64,000 bases of DNA, taken from Posidonia oceanica. Lineage: Eukaryota; Streptophyta; Magnoliopsida; Alismatales; Posidoniaceae. Numbering within the stretch: position 1 is the first letter of the stretch; every line of letters begins with the position of its first letter. The DNA is taken from NCBI GenBank assembly GCA_037176725.1, contig JAZBRS010000077.1, positions 1,922,001-1,986,000 on the forward strand. Reading direction: 5' to 3'. The notes under the pieces were generated by a model. It was not told the origin of the DNA. It searched no databases and saw nothing but the letters and a program-made list of their open reading frames with translations. Made by a program: the position numbers and the translations under genes. Positions 51,387 through 61,653 of this stretch are shown piece by piece.

Positions 51387-52955
51387 CTACTGATAGTACT
51401 TCTTGAGATAGCAGAGGTTGACGGGCTCAGACTGCTCGACCCGGTCCATATCCTCAAGAGTTACAGTGCCTCCCGAAAAGATCTGCTTGACCACAAAGGG
51501 GCCACACCAGTTGGGTCGGAATTTCCCTCGACCGGCAGGCAAGTGAATGGTGCGCAAGACAAGGTCCCCTGGCTGAAAATTTCTGGGCTGGACCTTCTTC
51601 AAGAATGCTCTGGCCATCCGCTTCTGGTAGCAGTGAGCGTTGTGCATAGCTTGCAGTCTGCGCTCATCAATTAAATTCAGTTGGACGCAGCGGTCTTCGA
51701 CCCATTCTGCCTCTTCCAACTCAGCTTCCCACAGGATCCGCAGAGAGGGGATCTCTACTTCAATAGGTAACACCGCTTCCATTCCGTACACCAGAGAGTA
51801 CGGGGTGGCTCCTGTAGAGGTCCGGATTGATGTCCTGTACGCCCAGAGTGCGTACGGGAGCTTGTCGTGCCAATCCTTGTGGGTTTCTGCCATTTTCTTT
51901 AGGATTTTGACAATGTTCTTGTTTGCAGACTCCACAGCTCCGTTCATCTGTGGCCGATAGGGCGAGGATCGATGGTGCTTAATCTTGAGACTTTGCAGAT
52001 ATTCCTCGATCCTCTTGGCAATGAAGTTTGTGCCATTATCAGAAATGATAGAGTGCGGGACCCCATATCGGGCAACGATATTGTTCTTGATAAACTTTTC
52101 TGTTGCCACAGCGGTGACTGTCCTGTAAGAGGCTGCTTCCACCCACTTGGTAAAGTAATCGATCGCTACCAGAATGTAACGATGACCATTTGAAGCATTC
52201 GGGTGGATGGCGCCGATGACATCGATCCCCCAGGTGGAGAAAGGCCATGGCAAAGACATGTTATGCAGCTGATGTGGAGGGGCCTTGATGAAGTTACCAT
52301 GAATCTGACAGTTGTGGCATCTACGCATGAATCGGCAGCAGTCGGCTTCCATGGTCTGCCAGAAATATCCTTGCAGCATGATCTTCTTGGCCAGGAGGAC
52401 GCCGTTCATGTGCAGGCCACAGGTCCCTGCATGCACTTGGAGCATCAACGTGTCAGCCTCCGATTTGCTCAGGCAGCACAGTAGCATCTGATTGTATGAC
52501 CTTCTGTACAGCTGCCCAGCCCCCAACACATACTTTGACGCCAGACGTGCCAGAGTTCTCTTGTCTGCTGCTGCGGTATCAGGAGGAAAGCTGCCAGACT
52601 CCAGGAAAGATTTTATATCTTGATACCAGGGTTGCTCCTCTGTTGGATCCGCCTCTTCTATGTTCAGGCAATATGCAGGCTGCTCAATGCGAGTAACAGA
52701 TACATCCACTGCACCGTCTTCAGTTATAGTGAGCCAGGATGCCAAAGTTGCCAATGCGTCTGCGTACGCGTTTTTGGCTCTGTTCATGTATGTGAAGCGG
52801 ATGCTCTCAAATTCTTCCATCAGCCTCAGCAGGTGTTCGTGATACGGCACAAGCTTGGGATCTTTTGTCCTCCAGTCGCCGTTCACTTGAGAAATTACCA
52901 GCATGGCATCACCATGCACATGCAGCTTCTGTGCCTCATGTTCGAGGGCGACTTC
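51387..52955 (-). pseudogene. pol (IN): End of second RNase H and integrase of element C (frame-shifted from the rest of pol)
   Basis: Open from the frameshift to the native stop TAG at 51,387-51,389. It begins with the last acidic motifs of the second RNase H (DAMLVISQVNGDW near 52,900; YADALATLAS near 52,760). The integrase has the zinc-binding HAGTCGLH and CHNCQ (about 52,435 to 52,312), D in VAIDYFTKW (about 52,161), D in ISDNGTNF (about 52,040), E in NGAVESANK (about 51,935) and the C-terminal FRPNWCGPFVVKQIF, ending LCYLKKYYQ. All key residues are present. It is separated from upstream pol by loss of one base near 52,955, so it would not be made as part of the polyprotein. Confidence 0.9.
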
Positions 52956-55471
52956 AACCCTAGGATGCATGCTTCATACTCCGCTTCATTGTTTGTGCAT
53001 GCGAAAATCAGCTTCCTCGCGAAGGGAATCATCTGTCCCTGGGGCGTGGTCAGTACTACGCCTACGCCTCGGCCCTTTTTGTTGACTGCACCATCAAAGT
53101 AGAGATGCCATTCCTCTTGTTTTTCAAGATTTTTCTGCTCAGAGTCCTCCATTGCAAAGAGAATGTCTTCATCAGGGAACTGTGTCTGGAGGGGTTGGTA
53201 TTCAGGCAGAGGAAGGTCAGCAAGATGGTTTGCCATGGCCTGACCCTTCATGGACTTCTGTGTGACGAAGGTGATGTCGTACTGAGACAATAACACCTGC
53301 CACTTAGCACATCTACCCACCATGGCCGGCTTTTGAAAGAGGAACTTGATAGGATCATGCCGGCATAAGAGCTGTACTGGGTATGCCATCATGTAGTGCC
53401 TTAGTTTCTGTGCAGCCCAGACAAGGGACAAACAGGTCTTCTCTAGTGTACTGTACCTAGCTTCACATTCATTAAATTTCTTGCTCAGGTAATAGATGGC
53501 GCGCTCCCTTCTACCAGATTCGTCATGTTGGCCCAAGACGGCGCCCATGGAATGCTGCGTGGTAGAAAGGTAGAGAAGCAAAGGTCTCCCTGGTGTAGGC
53601 GGGACCAAGACGGGAGGCTTGATCAACAGCTGCTTGATCTTGGCAAATGCAGCCTGACACTCCTCGCTCCAGTGAATCTGCGCATTCTTCTTCAAGAGCT
53701 TGAATATGGGCTCGCAAATGGGCGTAAGCTGTGCAATAAAGCGACTGATATATTGTAAACGCCCAAGCAGACTTCTGACTTCTTTTTCAGTTCTAGGGGG
53801 TGGCATGTCCACGATGGCTTGTGCTTTCAACGGGTCCACCTCAATCCCCCTTTGGCTAACAATGTAGCCGAGCAATTTGCCAGAAGACACCCCGAATATG
53901 CACTTCTTGGGATTCAGGCGCAGCTTGTACTTTCGTAGACGGTCAAAGAGCTTTTTGAGATAGGTAAGATGATCTTCAGGCTCTTTGCTTTTAGCAATCA
54001 TGTCGTCTACGTAGACCTCCACTTCTTGGTGCATGAGGTCATGGAACAGTGCAGTCATGGCCCTCTGATAGGTCGCACCAGCATTCTTCAGGCCGAACGG
54101 CATGACTTGGTAGCAGAAGACTCCCCAAGGGGTGATGAATGAAGTCTTTTCCATGTCTTCTTCTGCCATTTTGATTTGATTGTATTCAGAAAAGCCATCC
54201 ATGAAGGAGAGCATCTTGTGGCCCGCTGTATTGTCGACTAGGACGTCAATGTGAGGTAATGGAAAGTCGTCCTTGGGACTCGCCTTGTTCAGGTCCCTGT
54301 AGTCGATGCAGATCCGGATTCGGCCATCTTTCTTGGGCACAGGTACAATGTTTGCCAGCCATTCAGGATAAAGAACGACCTTCAGAAAGTTGACTCTGAG
54401 CTGCTTCATTATTTCTTCTTTGATCATGAGCAGCCACTGCGGTCGCCATCTTCTTAGTTTCTGCTTCACTGGCTTGGCATTCGGGTTTAAGGGTAGATTG
54501 TGCACCACTATCTCTATGTCAAGGCCGACCATATCCTCGTAACTCCAGGCGAAGACATCCGCATATTCTTTCAGGAATGCGATGAACTCTGTTCGAGCCT
54601 GGGTGGACAGCTGTGCACTGATACAAACTTCTCTGACTTCCTCAGCTGTGCCGATGTTGACAACCTCCGTTTCTTCTTCAACATGGAGGTTGGGGCCTTC
54701 TGGGTCGTCGTCATAGGGCCGGAACTCGGGCAATGATTCATCAGTCTCATCCATGCCCGTATCGTCCTCCTCTCCATAAGCAATAAGTTCCGAGAGGATC
54801 TTTTTCTTAGAAGAAGGGCTTGTGATGTCGAAAGAGTGCATGTGTTCCGCTGCTTGGCCCTGGTGACGCTTCAGGATGGTCACGCTTACTCGAGTGTTCT
54901 TGTAGCCCCGGTGCGCGACCTCCGTCTCAGCAACTCCTTCTGCTGTTTGCTCTGGCCTGACTAATTCTGCTGAGTGCTCTGCTGATTCTGCTGAGGGCTT
55001 TGCTGATTCTGCTGTTGATGCTGCTGACTGTTCTGCTGCTGAGGCTGTTGACAGCTCTGTTACTGATTCTGCTTTCTGCTCTGTTACTACTGCTGCTTGC
55101 ACTGCTGATGCTTCCTCCTCTAGGTCTTCCAGTGTGCTTGTGGAGGGTATGCCGGACTGGCGGCTGATCTGAGCATCGCCGCTCGCTGTGCTGCTCCGGT
55201 GAGGCATGGGTTGCACAAACCACCTAGACCCACCTTCTGGTCGGAAAGTGATGAGCTCATCTGGTCTAGGGGAGTCCAGCGCTATTGAGTCTTCTTCCAG
55301 GACCATGATAGAGGCATGGTCTTCTTGCAGAGGGGGGTCCACAACCACGGCTTTCCCTTTCCTTTCTGCAGCTCGATGCTCTGCCAGGTCTTCGGCTATC
55401 GACTTGATTTGTTCTTGATAATGTAGCTCTAAGTCGGACATCCAAGAATCGACCTGGGCTTCTATCGCCAC
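52956..55471 (-). pseudogene. pol (RT-RNH): Reverse transcriptase and RNase H domains of element C
   Basis: A long open frame. After an acidic linker with DLELHYQEQ, ASIMVLEED, NTRVSVTILKRHQ and GPNLHVEEE comes RT with PVPKKDGRIRICIDYRDLNK, SFMDGFSEYNQI, ITPWGVFCYQVMPFGLKNAG and the catalytic YVDD at 54,002-54,013. The first RNase H follows (LYLSTTQHSMGAVLGQ, IYYLSKKF, KTCLSLVWA), then the second RNase H starts (WHLYFDGAVNKKGRG near 53,095; NNEAEYEACILGL near 52,975). The frame is lost near 52,955 by one missing base. Upstream it is in frame with gag-pro but separated by TAGs at 55,520 and 55,808. The domain set is that of the Tat lineage. Confidence 0.92.
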
Positions 55472-58045
55472 TTCTTCTTCCTCGTCTGAGGGGGAGTCGA
55501 CGTAGTAGGCGCCGGGGGCCTACGGCACTGGCCCGGCTACAAGACGGATTGCTGCCCTTGGAATCTGCATGATCTGGTTCACGGGCGCGTCCGATGGCGG
55601 CAACTCTGATGTAGAAGGCCCAAATAGACAAGTCAGCGGTGCCATAGATGGATATGCTGCCAGGGTCACTGTTGGAGAGTAAGCAGGGGTGCTCTTCAGA
55701 GGGCTCAAGGGCTTGGAGAGTGTAGTGCTCAGTTGGCCTTTTGTATCAGGCCGTAACTGAGAGAGTGCAGCCTCTGACGCCATGGGGTCTTGCCATAAGA
55801 GCTGCTGCTAGTTGTCAGGAGGATGCGAAGCGGACTGCGCCAGCTGCATTCCTGGAGATGTGGATGCTGAAGCGGGCTGAGCCGCGCTGCTGACTGTATT
55901 GATTAACTGCCCCTCCAGAGATAGGGACAGTGGCACTGACGTTGCTGTGACCGCTGGTTGCATGCTTGGTTCTGCCAGAAGGAGTGTCTCTGACTCCTGC
56001 ACTGATGCTGTCTGTACTTGGGAAGCTGATGTGGCTGTAACAGAGTGAGAGCTTGCTAGTTCTGCCACAGGGCTTGCTGAGCTGCCTGCTGTTTCTGCCA
56101 GAGGAAGAGCTGAATAGAATGACTGTGTGGCCTCTGCTCTGATCAGTGTTTCTGTTGTGCCGGTTGGGACTGCCTCTGTTGTGCCAGACTGCTCCTCATC
56201 CGAGTAGTAGTCCTCAACACACACCCAATCCTCTGTCGGTGCCGTGTCTTGATCGTCGATCGATCCCAGGGTTCCTGCACTGGTAAAGTTAGTGAGGTCT
56301 CTGGGAATGGCTGATTCTGGATTGTTGAGCTGAAAGCAGTGATCTTCGTTGAGCTTGGGTTCGTAGCCGAGGCCTTCAGATATCCTTCGCTCCACTGCTA
56401 CGATCGGCTCTGCGATCCCCTGGCCGTGACGCCCGAGCGGCGTACCTTTTACGTAACCCCACCTGTGACATACATTCTCGACCATTCGAAAGGGGTTGCT
56501 GTGAACGGTCAAGGGGTTGACACGTTCAAGATCAGGAATGAAGTTAACCGGCTCGCACCGATTAACGCGATATAGGGCTTCAGAAGTCTCAGGGTCAAAC
56601 GGGATAGATTGCGAAGACACGGGGGAGACTGCTTCGATCCGCTCCTTCTCAAAGTTCTCCGCCATGACGACAATGACATCATCGCCGCGACGGTACTTTA
56701 TCATTCTTTGGAGGGTCGAAGGAAGGACCTGATGCTTGTGGAGCCAAGGGCGCCCAAGCAGAAGATTGAAATTTGGCTGCAAGTCGACGACATAGAATTC
56801 TACGTCGAAGACAACCGGGCCAATAGCAAGAGGAATAATCAGGATCCCTAGAGCGTCATGGTGAGTGTTGTCAAAGGCTGTCATTCCCTTCACAGCTGGC
56901 GTGATGTCCTCGGCTTTGAATCCGAGCTTGGTTGCAGTACGCAAGGGGCAGACGTTAAGGCCTGACCCATTATCAACCAGTGTTAGGGGAATGCGAAAGT
57001 TTTTGAACTGCACCGTGACGAATAGGGGCTGGTTGTAATTAATCCCCACCGGAGGCAGCTCATCACTTGTAAAAGAGATGATCTGGGGCTCCGCAATCAA
57101 CCCAACCATGCTCTCCAAGGCTGAAGGCTCAATGGACTGGGACACACGGGCAGCCTGGAACACGCGAAGAAAAGCCTCGCGGTGTTCGGCAGAGGTGTGG
57201 ATCAAGTCCCAGATAGAAATGTCGGCTTTGACCTTCTTAAGTTGGGAGGTCAAGTCTGCCTTAGGTTGGCTCTTTTTGGCAACAGGAGGGGTTGTTTTGG
57301 CAAGCTCTAAGGGGGTAGTGGCAGGAAGTTGGGTTACTACAGGTTGGGCAGGGATTTGGCTAGCAACAGGTCGGTCTGGAGTTGGATCTGCTATGGGTTG
57401 GCTAGAGGGTGGGGGCATAACAGGTCTAGGGTGAGTTGGCCTAATTGCCGGTGTTGGGGGCCTGTAAACCCTTCCCGATCGCGTTACTTCCGCACACATC
57501 CTTGTGGCGTAGCTGTAAGGGACGCGATGGGTGTCCAAGGTTAAGTCAATAACCATTGGAGCACGTGCTGCGAGCACAGGAGAGGTTACAGGTGGACCTA
57601 CAGGATACTGAGGTTTCTCTAGAGGGTATGGTTGTTGGGGTGGGAAGGCTGGGGTAGGTTGAGGTCTGCCTAGAAGGTGTAGCTGAGGTCGCCCTAAGAG
57701 GTGGATGGGGGAACTAGGTTGGGCCCTAGCTAGAAGGTGCACAGGGGGTTGAGCCTGGGGAAGCACGGTGGGAGGCGCGAGAGGGCGCTCCGGCCTGGCA
57801 CGCGGTCGGATCAAGTGAATTCCCGACTCGGAGCCGGCAACTGCCGCGAGATAGAGATCTTGAGGGAAAGGCTCAGAGATGTCAGAGATGAGATCAGAAG
57901 GGTCTACCACAGAGGTAGCAGGCCCAGAAGGAAAGACAGAATGGATGCCTGAGGTTCCCGCCCCTCCCGGATAAGAGTGCTCCGGTAGGGGTTGGTGGAT
58001 GATGCCAGAATGAGGGGGAACAGCTGAGTGTGCAGATGCATGAGT
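55472..58045 (-). pseudogene. pro: Protease region and linker of element C
   Basis: In frame with gag and with RT. After a proline-rich stretch (57,940-57,300) comes a conserved SQLKKVKADISIWDLIHTS block, then PQIISFTSDELPP and the protease active site DNGSG near 56,966-56,980 (LVDNGSGLNVCPL), LLGRPWLHKHQVLPSTLQRM and KGTPLGRHGQG. A serine/alanine/threonine-rich linker leads to RT. Two TAG stops interrupt it at 55,808-55,810 and 55,520-55,522, the first inside a run of glutamine codons, so both look like CAG to TAG changes. There is no sign of an Ogre-type intron, since the frame is kept across the linker. Confidence 0.85.
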
Positions 58046-60181
58046 GTGTGCTTGAGTGGATGCCTCGTGCGTGTCAATCACAATCGTTCCCGATTCGATC
58101 AAGTCCTGAATAGCATTCCACAGGGAGAAGCAATTGTCCGTCGAATGCCCGGCGCTTCGATGGAAATTGCAGAAGAGGTCCGGCCTAAACCAATGCGGCA
58201 GAGGACTTGGTGGCGGACGAACCTCCGGGAACTTCAGGAGCGATGCAACCTTTGGCAAGATGACCGTGAGCGGTTCCACCAGTGGGGTGAATCTCCGCTT
58301 CTCAATGGGTGGCCTTCTTTGCCTCTGGTATGAGCCTTGCTGAACCGGTGCGGCAGGATAGACCAGTCTAGCGGTGGTAGTGATGTGTGGTGTGGGTGGA
58401 TTCCTAGGTGCAGGAGCGTACACCATCTGAGCTAGGGCAGGCCGGGATGGCAAGCGAACAGGCACAGCAGGGGAGTCGACGAATGCAACAGTGGTTTTCG
58501 GCGAGTCCTTCCTCTTCGGGCGGTTGCTGTTGCTGCCGCTGTTGTTGTTGGAGGCGCTGCTATTGGCACTGTTACTGCTGATCACTGCCTGCTTAGCGAA
58601 CGCAGAGAGAGCTGGGAAGTTGCCACTCCGCAAAGAACTCTCCACGCGCGCTCTAGCTCTGATGAGTGCCGCAAAAGTAGTGACTGGTTGGATGCTAAGC
58701 AGAGCTCCGAGAGACGGCTGCGCCCCTTTGATAACGATCTCGATAGACTCCTCGTCAGAGGGTCTATCTCAAACCTGAGAGGCAAGGGCGCGCCAGCGGC
58801 CGACGTACTCCCCGAACGGCTCGCCAGAATTCTGCTTGATTGCGATCAAGTCCGCCCTCTTTGGGACCAGATCGAGGTTGAAGGAGTATTGTTCCAAGAA
58901 CGCCTGACTGAGGTCGTTCCAAGTCTTGATGGCTGACATGTCAAGCGATGTAAACCACTTGAGTGTCGGCCCGGTCAAACTCTTTTGGAATAAGCGGATC
59001 AGCAACCTCCCGTCAGCCTGAAGCTGAGCGAGATCACCGCAATACGCCTTCAAGTGTGCTACGGGGCAGCCCCTACCGTTATACTTCTCGAAGTCCGGGA
59101 TTTTGAACTTCGGAGGGAGTACCGCCTCTGGAAAGCAGCAGAGGTCCCGGAATTGGTAGGTCTGGTGCTCAGTACCCTGCACTAGTCGTAGTGCCTTCTC
59201 CAAGACGTCCATCCGGTTATTGATGGGGTCTGGGATTGCTGCTGTAGGAGAGGGATCAGCAGGGGTAGCAAGCACATACGCCGAATGGGTCGCACCTAAG
59301 TGCTCCTTCGGATCTACCATAGCGTCGCCTGGTGGAGCAACGGGATGGCCGGCGTATCCGTGCTGGGGGACTGTGTATGCAGGAGTGTATGCAGGATGCT
59401 GGACCTGATGCAGAGGAGAAGAGTAGATGCCATGCTGTGCTGTGATAGGGGTAGGATGACGGAGCACCAGTTGCTGTACAGGCAGAGTGCCAGACAGTGA
59501 GCCAGTGAGGTACTGGGCTCCAGCCGGTCCAAAGGACTGACCACCAGGGGGAAGTGGAGCATGCTGTGCTAAGTGTTGTGCAGCAGGAGGCGGTAAACGG
59601 GCCCCCATCGTCGGAACCGTGAGCAGTTGAGACGATGGTCGAGGCGGAGGTGTGGAGGTCGATGCATGGAATGCAGGAACTGGCCTCAGAGGAACCTCAG
59701 GAACGACAGGAATAGAAGAAGGACAAACTGATAGAGCCATGCCCTGCAGTCTCTAGGCAAGCTCCATCAGGTGCTGGCACTGCGCCTCAGGCGTCTCGAC
59801 AGCGGGAATGCTGAAGTGCAGTGCCGGCGAAGGTTGAGAAACAAGTGGCACGGACACAGACTATCCGGGAGGAAAGAGTTCTACAGTAAAGGTCGCAGCA
59901 GCGGTCGAAGGGATGTCAAAGGCGACGTGTCCCTAGGACGGAGGGGGCAATGGCGTCTCCGGAGCGCGAGTAATGGCCATCAAGATAGACTCAGCGACCG
60001 GATCCGGAGGAAGAGATGCTTGCCACTGTCCCGGGACGTACTGAGAACCTAGAGACGTCAGGGGAGGAGACCTTGGCATCGGAGGGGGAACAAGGGGGAC
60101 AGAAGGAGCAACCGGAGGGGCCGGAATGGAAACACCCTCCGTAACAAGAGTGAAGGAAGGCTCACTAACGTACTGGGCCAT
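58046..60181 (-). pseudogene. gag: gag of element C (three in-frame stops)
   Basis: Starts MAQYVSEPSF at 60,179-60,181 in a frame that is also open upstream to 60,256. A proline-rich N-terminus leads to the gag domain (about 59,200-58,600): LCCFPEAVLPPKFKIPDFEK, HLKAYCGDLAQLQAD, LKWFTSLDMSAIKTWNDL, SQAFLEQYSFNLDLVPK, EPFGEYVGRWRALASQV. The zinc knuckle of C-x2-H-x4-H-x4-C form is at 58,133-58,175. The frame is one, with TAG at 59,933, TAG near 59,755 and TGA at 58,769 (CGA in the matching place of A is CGT). There is no frameshift, so the damage is only point stops. Confidence 0.88.
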
Positions 60182-61498
60182 TACTGACCTAGAGCGTGTG
60201 AGAACAGGGCTGCAACGAGTGTTCAAGCGGTGATTCCTAAGAGGAGCTATCTTCACAAAGGCGGATAGCTCAGAAAGGGAATGGTCGTGAATGAAGTCGC
60301 AAAAGGAGTGTCAACGAGGGTCGGTACTCGAGCTCTGGCAAAGGGAAACTCGCTTTACCGATCACGCTGACACAACAGAAGGAAATTAGGGTTAGAAACT
60401 AAAAAGATGAATGCAAATGAGTTAGTTAAATGGCATGAATGATTTGCATACTTTCTAGTATGCCCCCCTCACCTAACTAGTGTGTCCTAGTAAGGTAATC
60501 TACTTCGGGTATCCCTGGGTGTACGGGTCACCGACTCAGGCCAGAAAAAGTAGGTCCCCTGTCTAACTCCCGACCCAAAGCTCAGGAAATGACAGGGTGG
60601 TGCGTTGGTGGCCTCTACCCCGCCAAAGCGTGGGTGGTACCCTTTACTAACACCGACACGACCCCCGGACGAGAGGGGGACAGATCGACTGTCTCACGCC
60701 ACGCCCAAAGCGGTGGAGCAAGAGGCCGAGACTGTCCTTCGCAGACTAATAGGTGGACTCAGATGAGAAGAATGCATGCCCTATATGATGCTTATGCAAA
60801 TGATTAAAGTCTTTTATCTTGCACATTTTATTAACCCAAGGGGGTAAAGGATTGTTCAGAGTCTCTAGTTGCTCCTAGAAGTTCTTTTTACTTGCGGTTT
60901 TTAGTTAACCGTGGGGAAAGCAAACAAGTCTCTACTATCCTAGGCATGGCATGTGCGAAAGGGAAGAAAATCAGTCAAGCATGGCAGGCAGACAATCATA
61001 CAACACAACAAAAGGCAAGTGCATAGCATGTGCGAGTGTTTGTGAGCATAATGGTGAAAAAAGAAAAAAACATTCATCAAGTCAAAAGGCATGTATGGAA
61101 GGCATGTGCGTGCGTAGTGACATAACAAAGGTGTAAAAGAAGCATTCAACATTCAAAAAGCATGTGTCGTTGCCAAACAAGTATGTAGACATGCAATGTG
61201 CGATAACTAAAGCAGTAATAAGCAAGTTAGGCAAAACAAGTAAAGGCAAGTAAGCGGTAAAGGAAGTAAAAGCAGAAGTAGGGAAACAAGTAAATAAACA
61301 AGCACAGAAGTAAAGCTAAGCAAAAAGAGCGCAAACCAAGGCGAAAGAGGTGCAAAACCTAGGCAAAGTAGCCACGAAGCGACTTGCTAGGAGTCTGCAC
61401 AGAAAAGCGAGCAAAACAGGCAAAAGAGGCAAGCAAAGGCAAGCAAAACTGCGAAAGCGGGTGAGCAAAAAGCCAGGAACGAAAGCCGGAGTCTAGCC
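60182..61498 (-). other. Element C 5' leader
   Basis: Untranslated region. It has the conserved block at 60,480-60,760 shared with A and D, then AAGTAAGCAAG-type repeats (61,180-61,350) and a partial third copy of the PBS-region repeat near 61,370-61,400. No gene is seen. Confidence 0.6.
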
Positions 61499-61516
61499 TC
61501 CCCAGCGGAGTCGCCA
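61499..61516 (-). other. Second PBS copy in element C
   Basis: TGGCGACTCCGCTGGGGA on the minus strand, 136 bp downstream of the first PBS. It keeps the TGG start and is preceded by TCGCACAG, similar to the LTR end. It is identical to D's only PBS apart from one base (TGG in C, TGA in D), so it may be the older form. Confidence 0.7.
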
Positions 61517-61634
61517 CTGTGCGACTCGCTGGGAGCCGACACAGGCAGACAAGCAAACAGACAAGGCAGACAAAGGCACAAAGGCAAACAAATCTCAAGC
61601 GAGCAAAAGCCAAGGCGAAAGCCGGAGTCTAGCA

Positions 61635-61652
61635 TCCCTAGTAGAGTCGCCA
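61635..61652 (-). other. Primer binding site of element C
   Basis: TGGCGACTCTACTAGGGA on the minus strand, one base after the LTR end at 61,654. The first nine bases are identical to the PBS of A. Confidence 0.85.
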
Positions 61653-61653
61653 C

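Noticed and set aside
15000..61000. Endogenous pararetrovirus (caulimovirus-like) origin.
   Set aside because: There is an integrase with the full acidic triad, a gag of Tat type, LTRs and a PBS, and no movement protein or viral coat pattern.
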